64,000 nucleotides of DNA from Mangrovivirga halotolerans (GCF_026241165.1 NZ_JAPFQN010000010.1:62001-126000); one strand, 5' to 3'; positions 7,464 through 17,094 are shown, numbered from the stretch's first letter. The notes: a model not told the origin generated them from the sequence alone. A program made the numbers and translations.

Positions 7464-8879
7464 TCAAGATCTTAACATACTCATTTGGTCGTCAACTATT
7501 TTTTTTGCCTTTATAAGTGACTTGACAGAACGGGAAATATCTTCTTCACTGGTAACCCAAGAACAGATACTTACCCTGATAATACGTCTGCCTTTCCATA
7601 CAGAACCACCCACCCAGCATTCCCTCAGGTTTTGTACTTCCTCTATTACTTTATCAGTTACGTCATCGGTTTCACACTGCACAATCACCTGATTAAATAC
7701 TACTTCATTGAGTACTGAAAATCCATCTTCTTTGGCAATCTCATTAGCAAATTGAATGGATCGTTTATGCATATTGGTGACCATTTCATCGATACCTTTT
7801 CTACCGAGGTATTTTAAGGTAGCCCAAAGTTCAATGATTCGTGCTCTTCTGGACATTTCAGGGGTGAAATACATTCCATCACGATCCTTTCCCTGAATAA
7901 TATACCCTCCTGACATATGCAAAGAAGACATCAACGCTTCCTGGTCATCACACATAATTATTCCTGAATCATAGGGTGTATTTAAAGTTTTATGACCATC
8001 TACTGCCCATGAATTGGCATGCTCAAATCCTTTGGTCAGATGTTTGAGTTGCGTTGTGGCACCAGCCCAAAGCCCAAAAGCACCATCGATATGGATCCAG
8101 GCACCTTGTTCTCTGGCTTTTTTACAAATCGAGTTGAAATCATCAAAAGAACCGCTGTTTACATTTCCGGCCTGTAGTATCAGGATGGTGTGGTTATCAA
8201 GCTCGGGGATTTGCTCAGGGATTATCCTGCCCTCATTATCAACATCTACCCATTCGATGTTGCCTTTTCCCAGCCCATTTAAAGCTATGGCTTTTAATAC
8301 AGTTGAATGAGCATCTCTACCTGTTACAACCCTTATTTTAGGAGCACCAAACAGCCCATTTTCATTGAAATCCCAGCCACTATTCTGAAGCACGCGATAC
8401 CTCGCAGCTGCAAGACCACAAAAGTTTGCCATCGATGTCCCACTTACGAAACCTGCAACAGTTCTTTCCGGAAGTCCGAATAGTTGGATCAGCCAATTTT
8501 GAACGACAGTTTCGAGTTTTGAAGCGATAGGAGACAGAACCTGCATTGCTGTATTCTGATCCCAGAATATCGACAGATTTTTAGCTGCGAGTCCGGCAGG
8601 AACTACACTTCCATTAACAAAACCGAAGTAACGGCCACCGACCTGTGTAACAGCAGCAGGCGAGCCATGTTTATGGAGAAGATCAATTACATCGTGTGCA
8701 TTTCCCGAATTTTCAGGGAGTTCTTCGTCAAATACAGATAAATTTTCGAGAGCTTCTTCAGTTGGGTATACATTTCTATCTAAAGCTTGTGACAGGAATT
8801 CTAAACCAAAAGATTCAGCTTTTTTAAATAATGATTCATCCTGAAACTCAGATAGCATTTGTTTTTGCAGATTCTTCAT
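7464..8879 (-). CDS. Group II PLP-dependent decarboxylase family enzyme
   Basis: 471 residues, the length of glutamate/aromatic-amino-acid decarboxylases. Visible active-site features are His191 in GRDAHSTVLKA (stacks on PLP), Asp265 in HIDGAFG (binds the pyridine nitrogen) and Lys297 in AVDGHKTLNTPYDSG (Schiff base). GTSMANFCGLAAAR near 147-160 binds the phosphate. The reaction is most likely decarboxylation of an amino acid to an amine; some relatives are aldehyde synthases or desulfinases. It is a single gene with no transporter or antiporter beside it, so an acid-resistance role is not supported. The substrate is undetermined. Confidence 0.88.
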   Translation of the reverse strand: MKNLQKQMLSEFQDESLFKKAESFGLEFLSQALDRNVYPTEEALENLSVFDEELPENSGNAHDVIDLLHKHGSPAAVTQVGGRYFGFVNGSVVPAGLAAKNLSIFWDQNTAMQVLSPIASKLETVVQNWLIQLFGLPERTVAGFVSGTSMANFCGLAAARYRVLQNSGWDFNENGLFGAPKIRVVTGRDAHSTVLKAIALNGLGKGNIEWVDVDNEGRIIPEQIPELDNHTILILQAGNVNSGSFDDFNSICKKAREQGAWIHIDGAFGLWAGATTQLKHLTKGFEHANSWAVDGHKTLNTPYDSGIIMCDDQEALMSSLHMSGGYIIQGKDRDGMYFTPEMSRRARIIELWATLKYLGRKGIDEMVTNMHKRSIQFANEIAKEDGFSVLNEVVFNQVIVQCETDDVTDKVIEEVQNLRECWVGGSVWKGRRIIRVSICSWVTSEEDISRSVKSLIKAKKIVDDQMSMLRS

Positions 8880-9138
8880 TTGAATTTATGATAATCCCCA
8901 AAATGGGAGTTGTGACATATTTAGGTGGTCAATTTAATTTATCCATTATTAAGGTCAAATAGTTAATCGGCAACGGTGAAAGATTTTTTTAGTCGGTCAC
9001 AGATTTTAAGATGAGAAATAGAGGTCTCTACTATAAGTGTTTTTCAGATTGATAGGGCATAATATATTTCTGAACCTTGTAGGAAGGTTTGTGCTAAAGA
9101 AATGTTCTAGGATGATCTTAGTTGATTAGCATCGACAT

Positions 9139-9426
9139 TTAATCTCTTAATTGAAATAATATATTCATCAGTTCGATGTTGGGTGGTTCTGTGATCTCAT
9201 ATACTTCAGGGATACTTTTTGCCAGATCAGAATTTCGAAAAGACTGTAGAGATTCAGGAGAATCCCAAATATAAATACCTCCATATTCTCCTTCCTGATT
9301 GGTTTTGACATAATATTTTTGCAAAAGACCATCTATTGCTTTGAACTGCGGTTGTCTTTCTTTTGCTTTCCTTAACAGTTCTTCTTCCTGAAGATTTGTT
9401 TTCAATCTGATGAATTGTAAGATCAT
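9139..9426 (-). CDS. YdhR/ABM-like dimeric alpha-beta barrel protein
   Basis: 95 residues forming one ferredoxin-like alpha+beta unit: strand ILQFIRLKT, helix with basic residues, strand LLQKYYVKTNQEGEYGGIYIWDS, helix SPESLQSFRNS. The pattern (YGGIYIWDS plus the SLQSF helix) resembles the putative monooxygenase YdhR and antibiotic-biosynthesis-monooxygenase-like proteins. Such proteins act as cofactor-free oxygenases or simply bind small aromatics. It is a single gene. The fold is likely; the activity is unproven. Confidence 0.65.
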   Translation of the reverse strand: MILQFIRLKTNLQEEELLRKAKERQPQFKAIDGLLQKYYVKTNQEGEYGGIYIWDSPESLQSFRNSDLAKSIPEVYEITEPPNIELMNILFQLRD

Positions 9427-9479
9427 AATAATTAAAATTATTGGTATATAAAGTCAGCTAATTTGAGGATAAGTTCTTT

Positions 9480-11126
9480 TTATTGTCTCTGAAAATAGAC
9501 ATTCATTGTACGGCCGCTATAAATACTCAAGCCTTTTATTTCTCCATCTTCACTTCTTGCGAATTTCAGGCTCAATCCTCTGTCGGATTTAAATATATCT
9601 CTTGTAACTGGCTCTAATTCTATTTCTCCAAGCCACCGATGTTTAATGCTCAGATTATTATCGTTATTTTCGATATGATATATTGTTTCCAATTCATCAC
9701 TCCAGTAATTGGCTTCAAATTCTTGTAATTCTCCTTGTTGTGGAGCCCATTTTTCAACTTTATTCAATGTTCTTTCGGAACCATTAATGATAGTAAGTTG
9801 AATTTCACCGGTTTCCAGTTCGTTAAATTGTATATGACCATTCCAGCCGTCCATTACAAAGGTATTTTCTGATGAAGGTATTAGCTTTCTTTGCCCGTTA
9901 ATTGACAGGGAATCATCAGAGATCGTAAATTCTATCGTGCTATTTGTAACAGGGGAGAGGTATAATCCGGAATATTGTTCCAGTATATTTTTATTTACAG
10001 CAACAGGTTTGCTCTTAATTTCGGAAGAGGAGGTCATGTGCTCACCAAGTATAAGTTCAGCGATTTCTGTTGATGGAAACCATCCTTTACTTCCAAAGTT
10101 TGATATGATGATTATTCCTAAATCATAATCAGGATAATAACTCAATTGGGTTGAAAATGCTTCATGTCCTCCTGTATGGCTGTATCTTTTTAAGCCCCTG
10201 TAATTTCCAGATCTTATTCCTAATGCATATTCAGAATCAGTTCCATCAGTTAGAATATAAGGATCGAGAAATAGTTTTTGTACCTCGCTGCCTCCGATTT
10301 CTGCAGTTCGATAATTATTTATCCATTTGACCAGGTCGGTAATACTGGTATAAATATCGGCGGCACCAAAAATAGCTCTGTTGCTTTCTTCGTTAACAAA
10401 ACCTTTATCTTCTTCCATAGAATAGGATTCCGCAGCATTATAAATTACCTCGCCAACATAACTTTCAATCTGAGTGTTATTCATGTTAAGTGGGGTCAAA
10501 ATGTTTTCCTGAACCCATGTATCAGCTTCCTGTCCGGTCACTTCTTTTAATACCTCTGCTAAAATCACCCAGGCTGTACTATTGTATGTCCAACGGGAAC
10601 CTGGGGCAAATTCTAAACCAGGCTGATTCCTTACTACGTTAATGCATTCCTCCCTTGAAAGACGATCGATGCCAATATCTCTACCGGCCAGGTAAGACAT
10701 AGTATACGCTTCGCGGTAACCACTGGTATGGGAGAGTAGATGTTTTAATGTTACAGGATGGTCAAATTCTGGCCAGTCATCCATGTATTTACTCACAGGG
10801 TCATTTATATTGAGTTGTCCATTAACATGCAGCATGGCAAATGCATAACCAAGAAATTGTTTACTCACCGAGCCAATATTATAAACCATTTCAGGATCGT
10901 TGGAAATGCCATATGATAAATTCGCCATTCCATATCCTTTACTCAAGGTTAATTCACCATTTTGAACGACTCCTACTACCACACCAGGAGTAGAATCATT
11001 CACCTGGGAGGGTATCATTGCATCAATTTTAACCTCAAGATCTTTTTTGGTAGTGATTTGACCATAACTGGTTAGTGAGCAGATTATTCCATAAACAATT
11101 ATCGTGATAAGAATGGAGTTTTTCAT
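9480..11126 (-). CDS. Exported serine hydrolase, beta-lactamase class C / AmpH-like
   Basis: 548 residues: signal peptide about 1-22, catalytic domain about 30-375, then an all-beta C-terminal domain (about 385-548) often seen in family VIII esterase/DD-peptidase-like proteins. The nucleophile motif SVSK is at 86-89, the Tyr motif is YNS at 181-183 (the usual YxN Asn is Ser here), and HTGG supplies the third motif. Likely periplasmic D-amino-acid peptidase, esterase or beta-lactamase-like enzyme. It is one of several paralogous genes in this window, with no partner gene adjacent. Confidence 0.87.
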   Translation of the reverse strand: MKNSILITIIVYGIICSLTSYGQITTKKDLEVKIDAMIPSQVNDSTPGVVVGVVQNGELTLSKGYGMANLSYGISNDPEMVYNIGSVSKQFLGYAFAMLHVNGQLNINDPVSKYMDDWPEFDHPVTLKHLLSHTSGYREAYTMSYLAGRDIGIDRLSREECINVVRNQPGLEFAPGSRWTYNSTAWVILAEVLKEVTGQEADTWVQENILTPLNMNNTQIESYVGEVIYNAAESYSMEEDKGFVNEESNRAIFGAADIYTSITDLVKWINNYRTAEIGGSEVQKLFLDPYILTDGTDSEYALGIRSGNYRGLKRYSHTGGHEAFSTQLSYYPDYDLGIIIISNFGSKGWFPSTEIAELILGEHMTSSSEIKSKPVAVNKNILEQYSGLYLSPVTNSTIEFTISDDSLSINGQRKLIPSSENTFVMDGWNGHIQFNELETGEIQLTIINGSERTLNKVEKWAPQQGELQEFEANYWSDELETIYHIENNDNNLSIKHRWLGEIELEPVTRDIFKSDRGLSLKFARSEDGEIKGLSIYSGRTMNVYFQRQ

Positions 11127-11342
11127 TTTCGGAGTTTTGAAAGTAAATAATAATAAGGTTATATCAATTTAATGGTTTTAGCTTACAATGCCCGGTGTTC
11201 CAAAGTATTGTTTATCTAAATATTCCGATGGAATGTTAACAAGTATTTATTAAATATAAGCGAAACGCTCTTTTTGTAATACTTTAAATGGGTAGATAGC
11301 AAACGGTAGATAGTAAATGATTTTAGTTCTGCAATAATTTAA

Positions 11343-12467
11343 TTAATACCTGGGTAGTATCACATTAAATGTAGTCCCATGCTCTTTATCACTTTCCAGC
11401 TCCACCTTTCCTTCATGAGCTTCTGCTATTTTGTTAACGATAAATAAGCCAAATCCAAAACTGCTTTGTTTGCTTTCTGAATTGCTATCGGTGTCTTTAA
11501 ACATACCTTTGAAAATGATTTCTTTTTTATTTTCAGGTATGGGTTCTCCTTCGTTATGAACTGAAATAATTGCTTTTTCATCTTCTGCTGAAACATTTAT
11601 ATCCACAGGTCCTCCTGGCTTACCATATCGCAGTGCATTAGTAGTCAAATTAGATATAACCTGGCCGATACGAAGTTGATCCCATTGTCCGTTTATAGGT
11701 CCCGGTGAATTAAGGTGTATATCTGCATTTGGGTAAGTGATTTTAAATTCTTCAATAACATGTTTGCATTGTGAAGTCAAATCACATGATGTTTTGTTGA
11801 TAGTAATGCCTGTTCCAAGTCGAAGATTTGTTAATTCGAGCAGATTTCGAATTAAGTCGTTCATTCTCTTAATACTGGTTTTGGAATGTTGAATTAATTC
11901 TTTTCCGTCTGGTGAAAGGTCTTCCGTTTTTTCAAGGAGTTCCTGGATGGATGATATACTGGCTAAAGGACTGCGTAAATCGTGCCCCAGAATTCCCAGG
12001 AACCAATTTTTGCTTTGATCCATTAAATTATGATACCGGGCTACTGAATGCATCCAGGCCCTGTCAATAGCTTCATTGAAACGGATTATATCTTCAAATT
12101 TTTGTTCACCTCCTTCAATACCTATTTTTTCATCGTAAAGACGCAATACACTAGCTCTTAAGGCACGGAATTCCGAACTTACATGGACAATGTCAAAACC
12201 AATGTCTACACGCTGTTCTCCATGGAGTTTGGAAGGTTTATTGTCGTGTTCAAGTACTTTTTCTAAGTTTTTTGATTTTTCCTCTCTTTCTTCTTTCGTC
12301 TGGAATTTTTTCATTTCCTCCGGGATTTGATCAAGCATTTCACTAATATGGTCCTCGATCATTTTACTCCCCATGCTCAAAGCGGGTTCAATATAATTTT
12401 GGGCGTAATTAACCCATTCCTCTATGATCAAATCTTTATTTTCTTGTATGAATTGTGCCAGTCTCAT
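11343..12467 (-). CDS. Soluble sensor histidine kinase with RsbRD-type N-terminus
   Basis: 374 residues without membrane helices. Residues about 5-145 are helical and resemble the RsbRD_N/RsbT-co-antagonist sensor (LIIEEWVNYAQ, RVDIGFDIVHVSSEFRALR). The kinase core has the H-box FLGILGHDLRSPLASISS with His162, N-box NLTTNALRYG, and a G-box region FGFGLFIVNKIAEAHEGK. The G1 position reads VHNEGEPIP, with Asn in place of the usual Asp, a common variant. No response regulator is adjacent, so it is an orphan kinase. A hairpin (12502-12528) lies just upstream. Confidence 0.87.
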   Translation of the reverse strand: MRLAQFIQENKDLIIEEWVNYAQNYIEPALSMGSKMIEDHISEMLDQIPEEMKKFQTKEEREEKSKNLEKVLEHDNKPSKLHGEQRVDIGFDIVHVSSEFRALRASVLRLYDEKIGIEGGEQKFEDIIRFNEAIDRAWMHSVARYHNLMDQSKNWFLGILGHDLRSPLASISSIQELLEKTEDLSPDGKELIQHSKTSIKRMNDLIRNLLELTNLRLGTGITINKTSCDLTSQCKHVIEEFKITYPNADIHLNSPGPINGQWDQLRIGQVISNLTTNALRYGKPGGPVDINVSAEDEKAIISVHNEGEPIPENKKEIIFKGMFKDTDSNSESKQSSFGFGLFIVNKIAEAHEGKVELESDKEHGTTFNVILPRY

Positions 12468-12501
12468 AATACGGAAGATAGAATTATACTTAATTAAAAA
12501 G

Positions 12502-12528
12502 AGATACTGCGTACAACTTGCAGTATCT
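12502..12528 (-). terminator. Hairpin terminator between propeller gene and kinase gene
   Basis: Arms GATACTGC and GCAGTATC (perfect 8 bp, one more A-T pair outside) with a 9-nt loop, followed on the minus strand by CTTTTTAATT. It lies 135 bp after the stop of the propeller gene and 35 bp before the kinase ATG. A terminator is the simplest reading; a 5' UTR hairpin of the kinase mRNA is possible. Confidence 0.55.
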
Positions 12529-12662
12529 TGATTAAAATAATTAAAGTTTTGAATTAATACAACGGTTGTACCAGGAATTAAAAATGTGAAAATGGATCAA
12601 ATTCATTGGGTGTTACGCTTCAGGGTAAATGTTTAGATTGTTTGGTGAGAATAGAGTTTGAT

Positions 12663-13778
12663 TTAACATTTTTCCCATGGTCCATCCCGGGTGACACGGG
12701 CAAAATGAGTTCCATCAAAAAAGTACAGACCGTCACCGCCTCCTATCCATAATAATCCATTTTCATCTTCATAAATTGTTTGTACTGCCCGAATTTTAAG
12801 ACCTTCAGATACTCCGAAATTTTTTAGAGTTTGTCCATCAAACCGGTAAACTCCAAATCCTTCAGAACTAAACCAGATATTGCCGGTTTTGTCTTCAAAA
12901 ACCACACAGACCTCATCGTCTCCTATATCACCATTAGTATGGCTGAAGTTAATAAATTTACTATCAGTTAATTGACTAATCCCTCCATAACGTGAGCCGA
13001 ACCAAATCCTCCCTTTTTTATCTTGTAAAATACTCATCACATAATTATCGCACAGACCATCCTTCGCGGAAAACTTTTTGAATTGGTCCCCCATCTTATC
13101 AGATGGTGTATATTTTATCACGCCTTCACCATCAGTGCCAAACCAAAGGCTCCCGTTTTTATCTTCGATTATTGTTGATATTCTGATTTTAGGGTTATTT
13201 ATACCCGCATTTGATAATGTGAATCTTGAGAATTGATTCTCTTTTTCAGGATCATGGTTAAAAACTCCATTAGCTGTGCCAACCCAGATAATACCTCGGC
13301 TATCTTGGAAGATTGTCCAGATCCTTTCTGTATTTTGTCCATTCTTTATAGTGTAATTAATGAATCTGGTGCCATCGTATTTTGAAACACCTCCATTAGT
13401 AGATATCCAGATGTTGCCTTTCTGGTCTTCGATTATTCCGGTGACCTGGTTTCCACTTAAGCCTTTCTTGGTAGAAAAATATTTAAGTGAATCTCCATCA
13501 TATTGAACTACTCCAAGTGAATTAGTGCCAAACCAAAAATTATCCTCGTTATCCTTAAAGATTCTTCGAACATACTGTGCAATGGATTCTGTCTTATTAA
13601 TTTGAAGACCAAATTCTTTCCCATATTGCTCAACGAATTGTAAATAGTATTCCTGATCAGGATTGTTACTATTTTTAACAAGATCATTTTTTGCTATCTC
13701 TTTCTTTTCAGGTCCTTTGCAGGTAACAGTAACAAGAAATAGAAACACTTTTACTGTGACTAATAGAAGTTTATTCAT
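12663..13778 (-). CDS. Two-component-regulator propeller lipoprotein
   Basis: 371 residues from the ATG at 13776-13778. An upstream in-frame start at 13880 would add 34 residues of non-signal sequence, so the internal ATG is chosen because it begins the signal peptide MNKLLLVTVKVFLFLVTVTC with lipidated Cys 20. The mature part is a series of about seven Reg_prop repeats with the pattern DxxGxxWxGT...GvxxyDG (for example IIEDQKGNIWISTNGGVSKY), forming a beta-propeller. Such propellers are usually the periplasmic sensor half of hybrid kinases; here it is free-standing and lipid-anchored. It is divergent from a membrane-bound winged-helix regulator, which suggests a functional pair. Confidence 0.83.
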   Translation of the reverse strand: MNKLLLVTVKVFLFLVTVTCKGPEKKEIAKNDLVKNSNNPDQEYYLQFVEQYGKEFGLQINKTESIAQYVRRIFKDNEDNFWFGTNSLGVVQYDGDSLKYFSTKKGLSGNQVTGIIEDQKGNIWISTNGGVSKYDGTRFINYTIKNGQNTERIWTIFQDSRGIIWVGTANGVFNHDPEKENQFSRFTLSNAGINNPKIRISTIIEDKNGSLWFGTDGEGVIKYTPSDKMGDQFKKFSAKDGLCDNYVMSILQDKKGRIWFGSRYGGISQLTDSKFINFSHTNGDIGDDEVCVVFEDKTGNIWFSSEGFGVYRFDGQTLKNFGVSEGLKIRAVQTIYEDENGLLWIGGGDGLYFFDGTHFARVTRDGPWEKC

Positions 13779-13803
13779 CGTAATTATTTTCTTACGAAAG
13801 TAA

Positions 13804-13824
13804 AATGTATCACTTCGATACATT
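13804..13824. promoter_or_regulatory. Inverted repeat, candidate operator in divergent promoter region
   Basis: A perfect 8-bp inverted repeat AATGTATC-ACTTC-GATACATT lies in the 121-bp gap between the divergently transcribed propeller lipoprotein (starts 13778) and the transmembrane winged-helix protein (starts 13900). Its place and symmetry fit a binding site for a dimeric regulator, possibly the neighbouring winged-helix protein itself. Function is inferred. Confidence 0.45.
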
Positions 13825-13899
13825 GTTAAGAAGTGTAAATTAATGTAAATCCTATAGTAAAACGTTTTAAATAGTGTCATGATCAGGTAGATTTGTAAA

Positions 13900-14808
13900 A
13901 TGACTCTCAGGGATATTAAAGTATTTGTACTCTTATTTAGCTTGTTCTTATTTACCAGGGATGATAGTATTGGTCAATCGGACATCAAAGAGTCACATAT
14001 TTTAGTGTCTTTGCGGATGATCGGTCACCAGGTTTTGTTGTCTACAGGAGATAGTACTTCCCGGGTTTTACCGATCGAAAAAGAAGGTGAACGATATAAA
14101 ATTCAGTTTTCCTCAGAATTTAAATTTGATCCGGATGAGATTGTAAAGGTGGTTGATCATGTAGTTAATAATAGCGGTATTGCTGAAAACTACATTGTAG
14201 AAATTGAAAAATGTCAGACAAGTGATATAGTCTATAGCTTTCAAATCAGCGAATCAGAGCAATCAAATCTTGTTCCCTGCAGGGGGAGAGTCCAACCATC
14301 AGGATGTTATGTTTTATATTTTACTATAAAAAATGTAAAGTCTCAAAATCTGGCTAATGCTAACCTGAATAAAACGATGTCTTATGGAATGGGGAAAATT
14401 GAATTCACAGAAATTATCTTCATTTCCGTATTAGCGATAATGTTCATTGGTGCTACCATTAATTTTACTAGCGGACCAAAACGAAAGACTGAAGAATCTG
14501 AAAAAATTTCGATAGGGGGATACCAATTTGACGCTCAAAATACAAAGCTTTATTTCAATGAAGAAGCAATCGAACTAACTAGTAAAGAGTCTGATTTGCT
14601 TTTCCTTTTATACACATCTGTAAATACTACGGTTGAGAGAGACCATATTTTGAAAGAAGTATGGGGTGATGAGGGTGATTATATTGGGCGGACTCTGGAT
14701 GTATTTATATCCAGGCTGCGTAAAAAACTGGAAGGAGATGCTTCCGTGAAAATTGTAAATGTTCGAGGGGTAGGGTACAGGCTGATCTTAAATAAGGAAA
14801 ATAAATAA
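13900..14808 (+). CDS. Membrane-anchored OmpR-type winged-helix regulator (ToxR-like, no receiver)
   Basis: 302 residues in the order signal peptide (about 1-25), periplasmic domain (about 26-168, with Cys 105, 127 and 136), a single membrane helix (about 169-188) and a cytoplasmic OmpR/PhoB-type winged helix (about 204-298; ELTSKESDLLFLL, GRTLDVFISRLRKKL, NVRGVGYRL). There is no receiver domain and no phosphorylatable Asp, so signalling must pass directly through the membrane. Topology is the reverse of ToxR (DNA-binding domain at the C-terminus). It is divergent from the propeller lipoprotein, with an inverted repeat between them; the pair may sense the same envelope signal. Confidence 0.85.
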   Translation: MTLRDIKVFVLLFSLFLFTRDDSIGQSDIKESHILVSLRMIGHQVLLSTGDSTSRVLPIEKEGERYKIQFSSEFKFDPDEIVKVVDHVVNNSGIAENYIVEIEKCQTSDIVYSFQISESEQSNLVPCRGRVQPSGCYVLYFTIKNVKSQNLANANLNKTMSYGMGKIEFTEIIFISVLAIMFIGATINFTSGPKRKTEESEKISIGGYQFDAQNTKLYFNEEAIELTSKESDLLFLLYTSVNTTVERDHILKEVWGDEGDYIGRTLDVFISRLRKKLEGDASVKIVNVRGVGYRLILNKENK

Positions 14809-14843
14809 GGCCATATCTTTAACTGAGTATATAGTGGCCTTAT
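14805..14843 (+). terminator. Terminator after the winged-helix gene
   Basis: Arms ATAAGGCCA and TGGCCTTAT (9 bp, perfect) overlap the stop codon and are followed by ATATTTT. The loop is long (21 nt) but has further A-T pairing potential. Confidence 0.5.
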
Positions 14844-14875
14844 ATATTTTAAAAAGTTGAATTTTAATAATTAAA

Positions 14876-15952
14876 TCACTTAACCTCCATTGAAAATTCT
14901 CTTTCGATCTGTTCCGGAAAATATAAATAAAAGTTCTGGATGTTATCGGCTGCATATATCACCAGGTACTTTTCACCAAACTCTTCTTTACCTTGTTTTT
15001 CCTGGTTTTCAGCCGCAAATATTCTGAGAATTTTATCATTTACCTTAGCATCAAACTCATCTGGTGTCATATCAGGGTTATCCTTGAATAAATTATAGTT
15101 AAAGGCGTAAGTCGTAATTTTCCCTTCACCTGTCGGTCCGGATTTAATTGATTTATCTTCTTTTTTTAATTTGATAAATTCAAAATAAGGTATTTGCTTT
15201 ATTCTGTTCCCCTTATCATCAATATTGATGAATTCTAAATTATTAAAAATGGTTTTGTCTTTATTCTTGAAATTCAATACTACCTTATTGTCAAACATAT
15301 CAATTACCTTAAATGACAGGCTGTCTATAGAAAGAGTCTTTCCAACATCTGATCGTGTGATTTTTTTGTATTGATATCCTGATGTTACTAAAGCTTTAAA
15401 CGTTACTTTTCCACGAGCAGAATCTAACTCTTTTTCTTCAAATCGAAAGGTCGCTGAAACAGTTACCCAGTTATAAGAATATGACGATCCATCCCGATAG
15501 CCTGCTTTAAATTTACTACCAAAATTAACGCTTCCTTTTTCATCAATTTTTATCTGATTATTGTTTTTATCTCGTAATTCTGAATCAATTATTTTCATGT
15601 CGTACAAATCCAACATTCCCGACTCAATAAATTGTGGGAAATAAGAATTAAATTCTAATCCATTACCCATAAAATCATTTTCTGAAAAGGAGAGAGTTGC
15701 ATTTTCGATCATACTGTCCAGAGCAGTATTTAATTTTTCATCTGGCAGGTTTAGTTTATCCCAGGGAAATGAAAAATCTTCTTCAAGTTTTGAATATAGT
15801 TTTTCCTTTTTGAAAAGGTTAGAATTTGTCTGATATAAAATGCCCTTAAAAAACTCGACAGCTTTTATTTTGGCTGAATCAATTTCCTGACCATTAATAT
15901 TAATAGAAAGAAGAATGAATAAAGAGATAAATAGTATTTTGGATTTGTACAT
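14876..15952 (-). CDS. Exported protein of unknown function
   Basis: 358 residues with a signal peptide (MYKSKILFISLFILLSININGQ) and a hydrophilic mature part. I do not recognise a family. The middle (about 150-265) looks like an all-beta domain (YNWVTVSATFRFEEKELDSA, SFKVIDMFDNKVVLNF). The last 90 residues are alpha+beta with ALVIYAAD-like strands (KYLVIYAADNIQNFYLYFPE). It is a single gene, convergent with the winged-helix gene and about 55 bp downstream of the class A serine hydrolase; the two may be co-transcribed. Function unknown. Confidence 0.65.
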   Translation of the reverse strand: MYKSKILFISLFILLSININGQEIDSAKIKAVEFFKGILYQTNSNLFKKEKLYSKLEEDFSFPWDKLNLPDEKLNTALDSMIENATLSFSENDFMGNGLEFNSYFPQFIESGMLDLYDMKIIDSELRDKNNNQIKIDEKGSVNFGSKFKAGYRDGSSYSYNWVTVSATFRFEEKELDSARGKVTFKALVTSGYQYKKITRSDVGKTLSIDSLSFKVIDMFDNKVVLNFKNKDKTIFNNLEFINIDDKGNRIKQIPYFEFIKLKKEDKSIKSGPTGEGKITTYAFNYNLFKDNPDMTPDEFDAKVNDKILRIFAAENQEKQGKEEFGEKYLVIYAADNIQNFYLYFPEQIEREFSMEVK

Positions 15953-16008
15953 AAATTAAAAAGTAACTTTTTTTAATGGAATAAACTATTTTGGGGTTGT
16001 TGCTATCT

Positions 16009-17094
16009 TTATTTCTTTAGTTCTTTTTCCACTTCAGACCTGAACTCTTTATCAGTAAGAATTTTTAATTCAAATTGGTTCATACTCATTTGAAGTCTTG
16101 TGTTTTCAAGGAATTCCAGATCATTTAAAAAATATGCCATTTCTGTCTTGTTCCCTTTTTTATCAGTTGCATATAGTGCTTTAGTAAGAACAAAGGCAGT
16201 TGATCCCCCTTTCATCCCAGAATGCTCTAGCCATTGACGATTTGCAGGGTTGTCAAGTAAAAACTCCATGACTTCATCAAGGTATTGCTGTGTTTGGTGA
16301 TTAAAATATGTTCTGGAATTAATTTTCTTCATAACCCCAACATATTCTTCAACTGTTGATTCTGGTAAATTGTCAGACCAGATTCGTTGAATGTTCATAC
16401 TTAAATCACCTTTATCCTTCTTGTAAGTGCTGTCCTTTTTCAATTTTTCATGAATAACATTTGTTGTTTGGATGTATTCATCAATTGGTAATGCTTTAAG
16501 TTTAGATTCTAGATCCTTGTTATCAGAATCTGGGAATTTTTCTTTTCCTACAAAAAGTGCTGATACGATATAGTAGATTTCTGAATGTTTTTTAATTCCC
16601 AGGCTATCTAAGCGATTATTAATATTTTCCAAACCAAGCTTATCTGATAGCCATTCCGTGTTTGCATTGGAGCTGAAAGCAATCATTCCTTTTGCAATTT
16701 CTCGAATAGAGATTTCATCATTTTCAATTTTATCACTTACCTTATCCAACCACTTTTTATGAGCCCCGCCATCCGTATTAGGAATGTAGAATTTATCCAA
16801 TTCTTTGATCGAAATTTTTTCGTCCGGATTGATCATTCCACTGGAAGCTTGTTTAGCATATTCTATTGCAATTATGATCTTTACTGTACTTGCTAAGGGC
16901 ATCATTTTATCGGGACTTTTATCTACGAGCAATGTGTCATTCCGATATAATTTGATTGCTGATTTCTCAGGATTATCTTTGATGAAATTTAGAACGAAAT
17001 TTTCGTTTGGTTTAAAATAGTAAACTCCAATTGCTCCCAATAATAAGATAGTTCCGGCTACGATACCTAAAACAATAAACGTCTTTTTTATCAT
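16009..17094 (-). CDS. Class A beta-lactamase-like serine hydrolase, membrane-anchored
   Basis: 361 residues with an N-terminal helix (about 5-26) and no clear cleavage site, so probably anchored facing the periplasm. The class A motifs are recognisable: SxxK as STVK (69-72), SxN as SSN (141-143) within GMIAFSSNANTEWL, and KGG in HSGMKGGSTAF for the KTG motif. This fits the beta-lactamase2 family (PF13354-like), which contains class A beta-lactamases and related D,D-peptidase-like proteins. No Ambler-type omega-loop ExxxN is obvious, so a true lactamase is doubtful. Confidence 0.8.
   Translation of the reverse strand: MIKKTFIVLGIVAGTILLLGAIGVYYFKPNENFVLNFIKDNPEKSAIKLYRNDTLLVDKSPDKMMPLASTVKIIIAIEYAKQASSGMINPDEKISIKELDKFYIPNTDGGAHKKWLDKVSDKIENDEISIREIAKGMIAFSSNANTEWLSDKLGLENINNRLDSLGIKKHSEIYYIVSALFVGKEKFPDSDNKDLESKLKALPIDEYIQTTNVIHEKLKKDSTYKKDKGDLSMNIQRIWSDNLPESTVEEYVGVMKKINSRTYFNHQTQQYLDEVMEFLLDNPANRQWLEHSGMKGGSTAFVLTKALYATDKKGNKTEMAYFLNDLEFLENTRLQMSMNQFELKILTDKEFRSEVEKELKK

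Noticed and set aside
7464-8879. Possible glutamate-dependent acid-resistance system
   Set aside because: The decarboxylase has no antiporter next to it, so this reading has no support.
11284-11320. Short direct repeat GGTAGATAG twice before the kinase gene end
   Set aside because: Two copies only and 9-10 bp long; may be chance in AT-rich sequence.
13888-13895. TAGATTTG, a perfect Bacteroidota -7 box match (TAnnTTTG), just upstream of the winged-helix gene
   Set aside because: It is only 5 bp from the ATG at 13900, so the transcript would start inside the gene; the signal peptide begins at that ATG, so a leaderless mRNA would be required.
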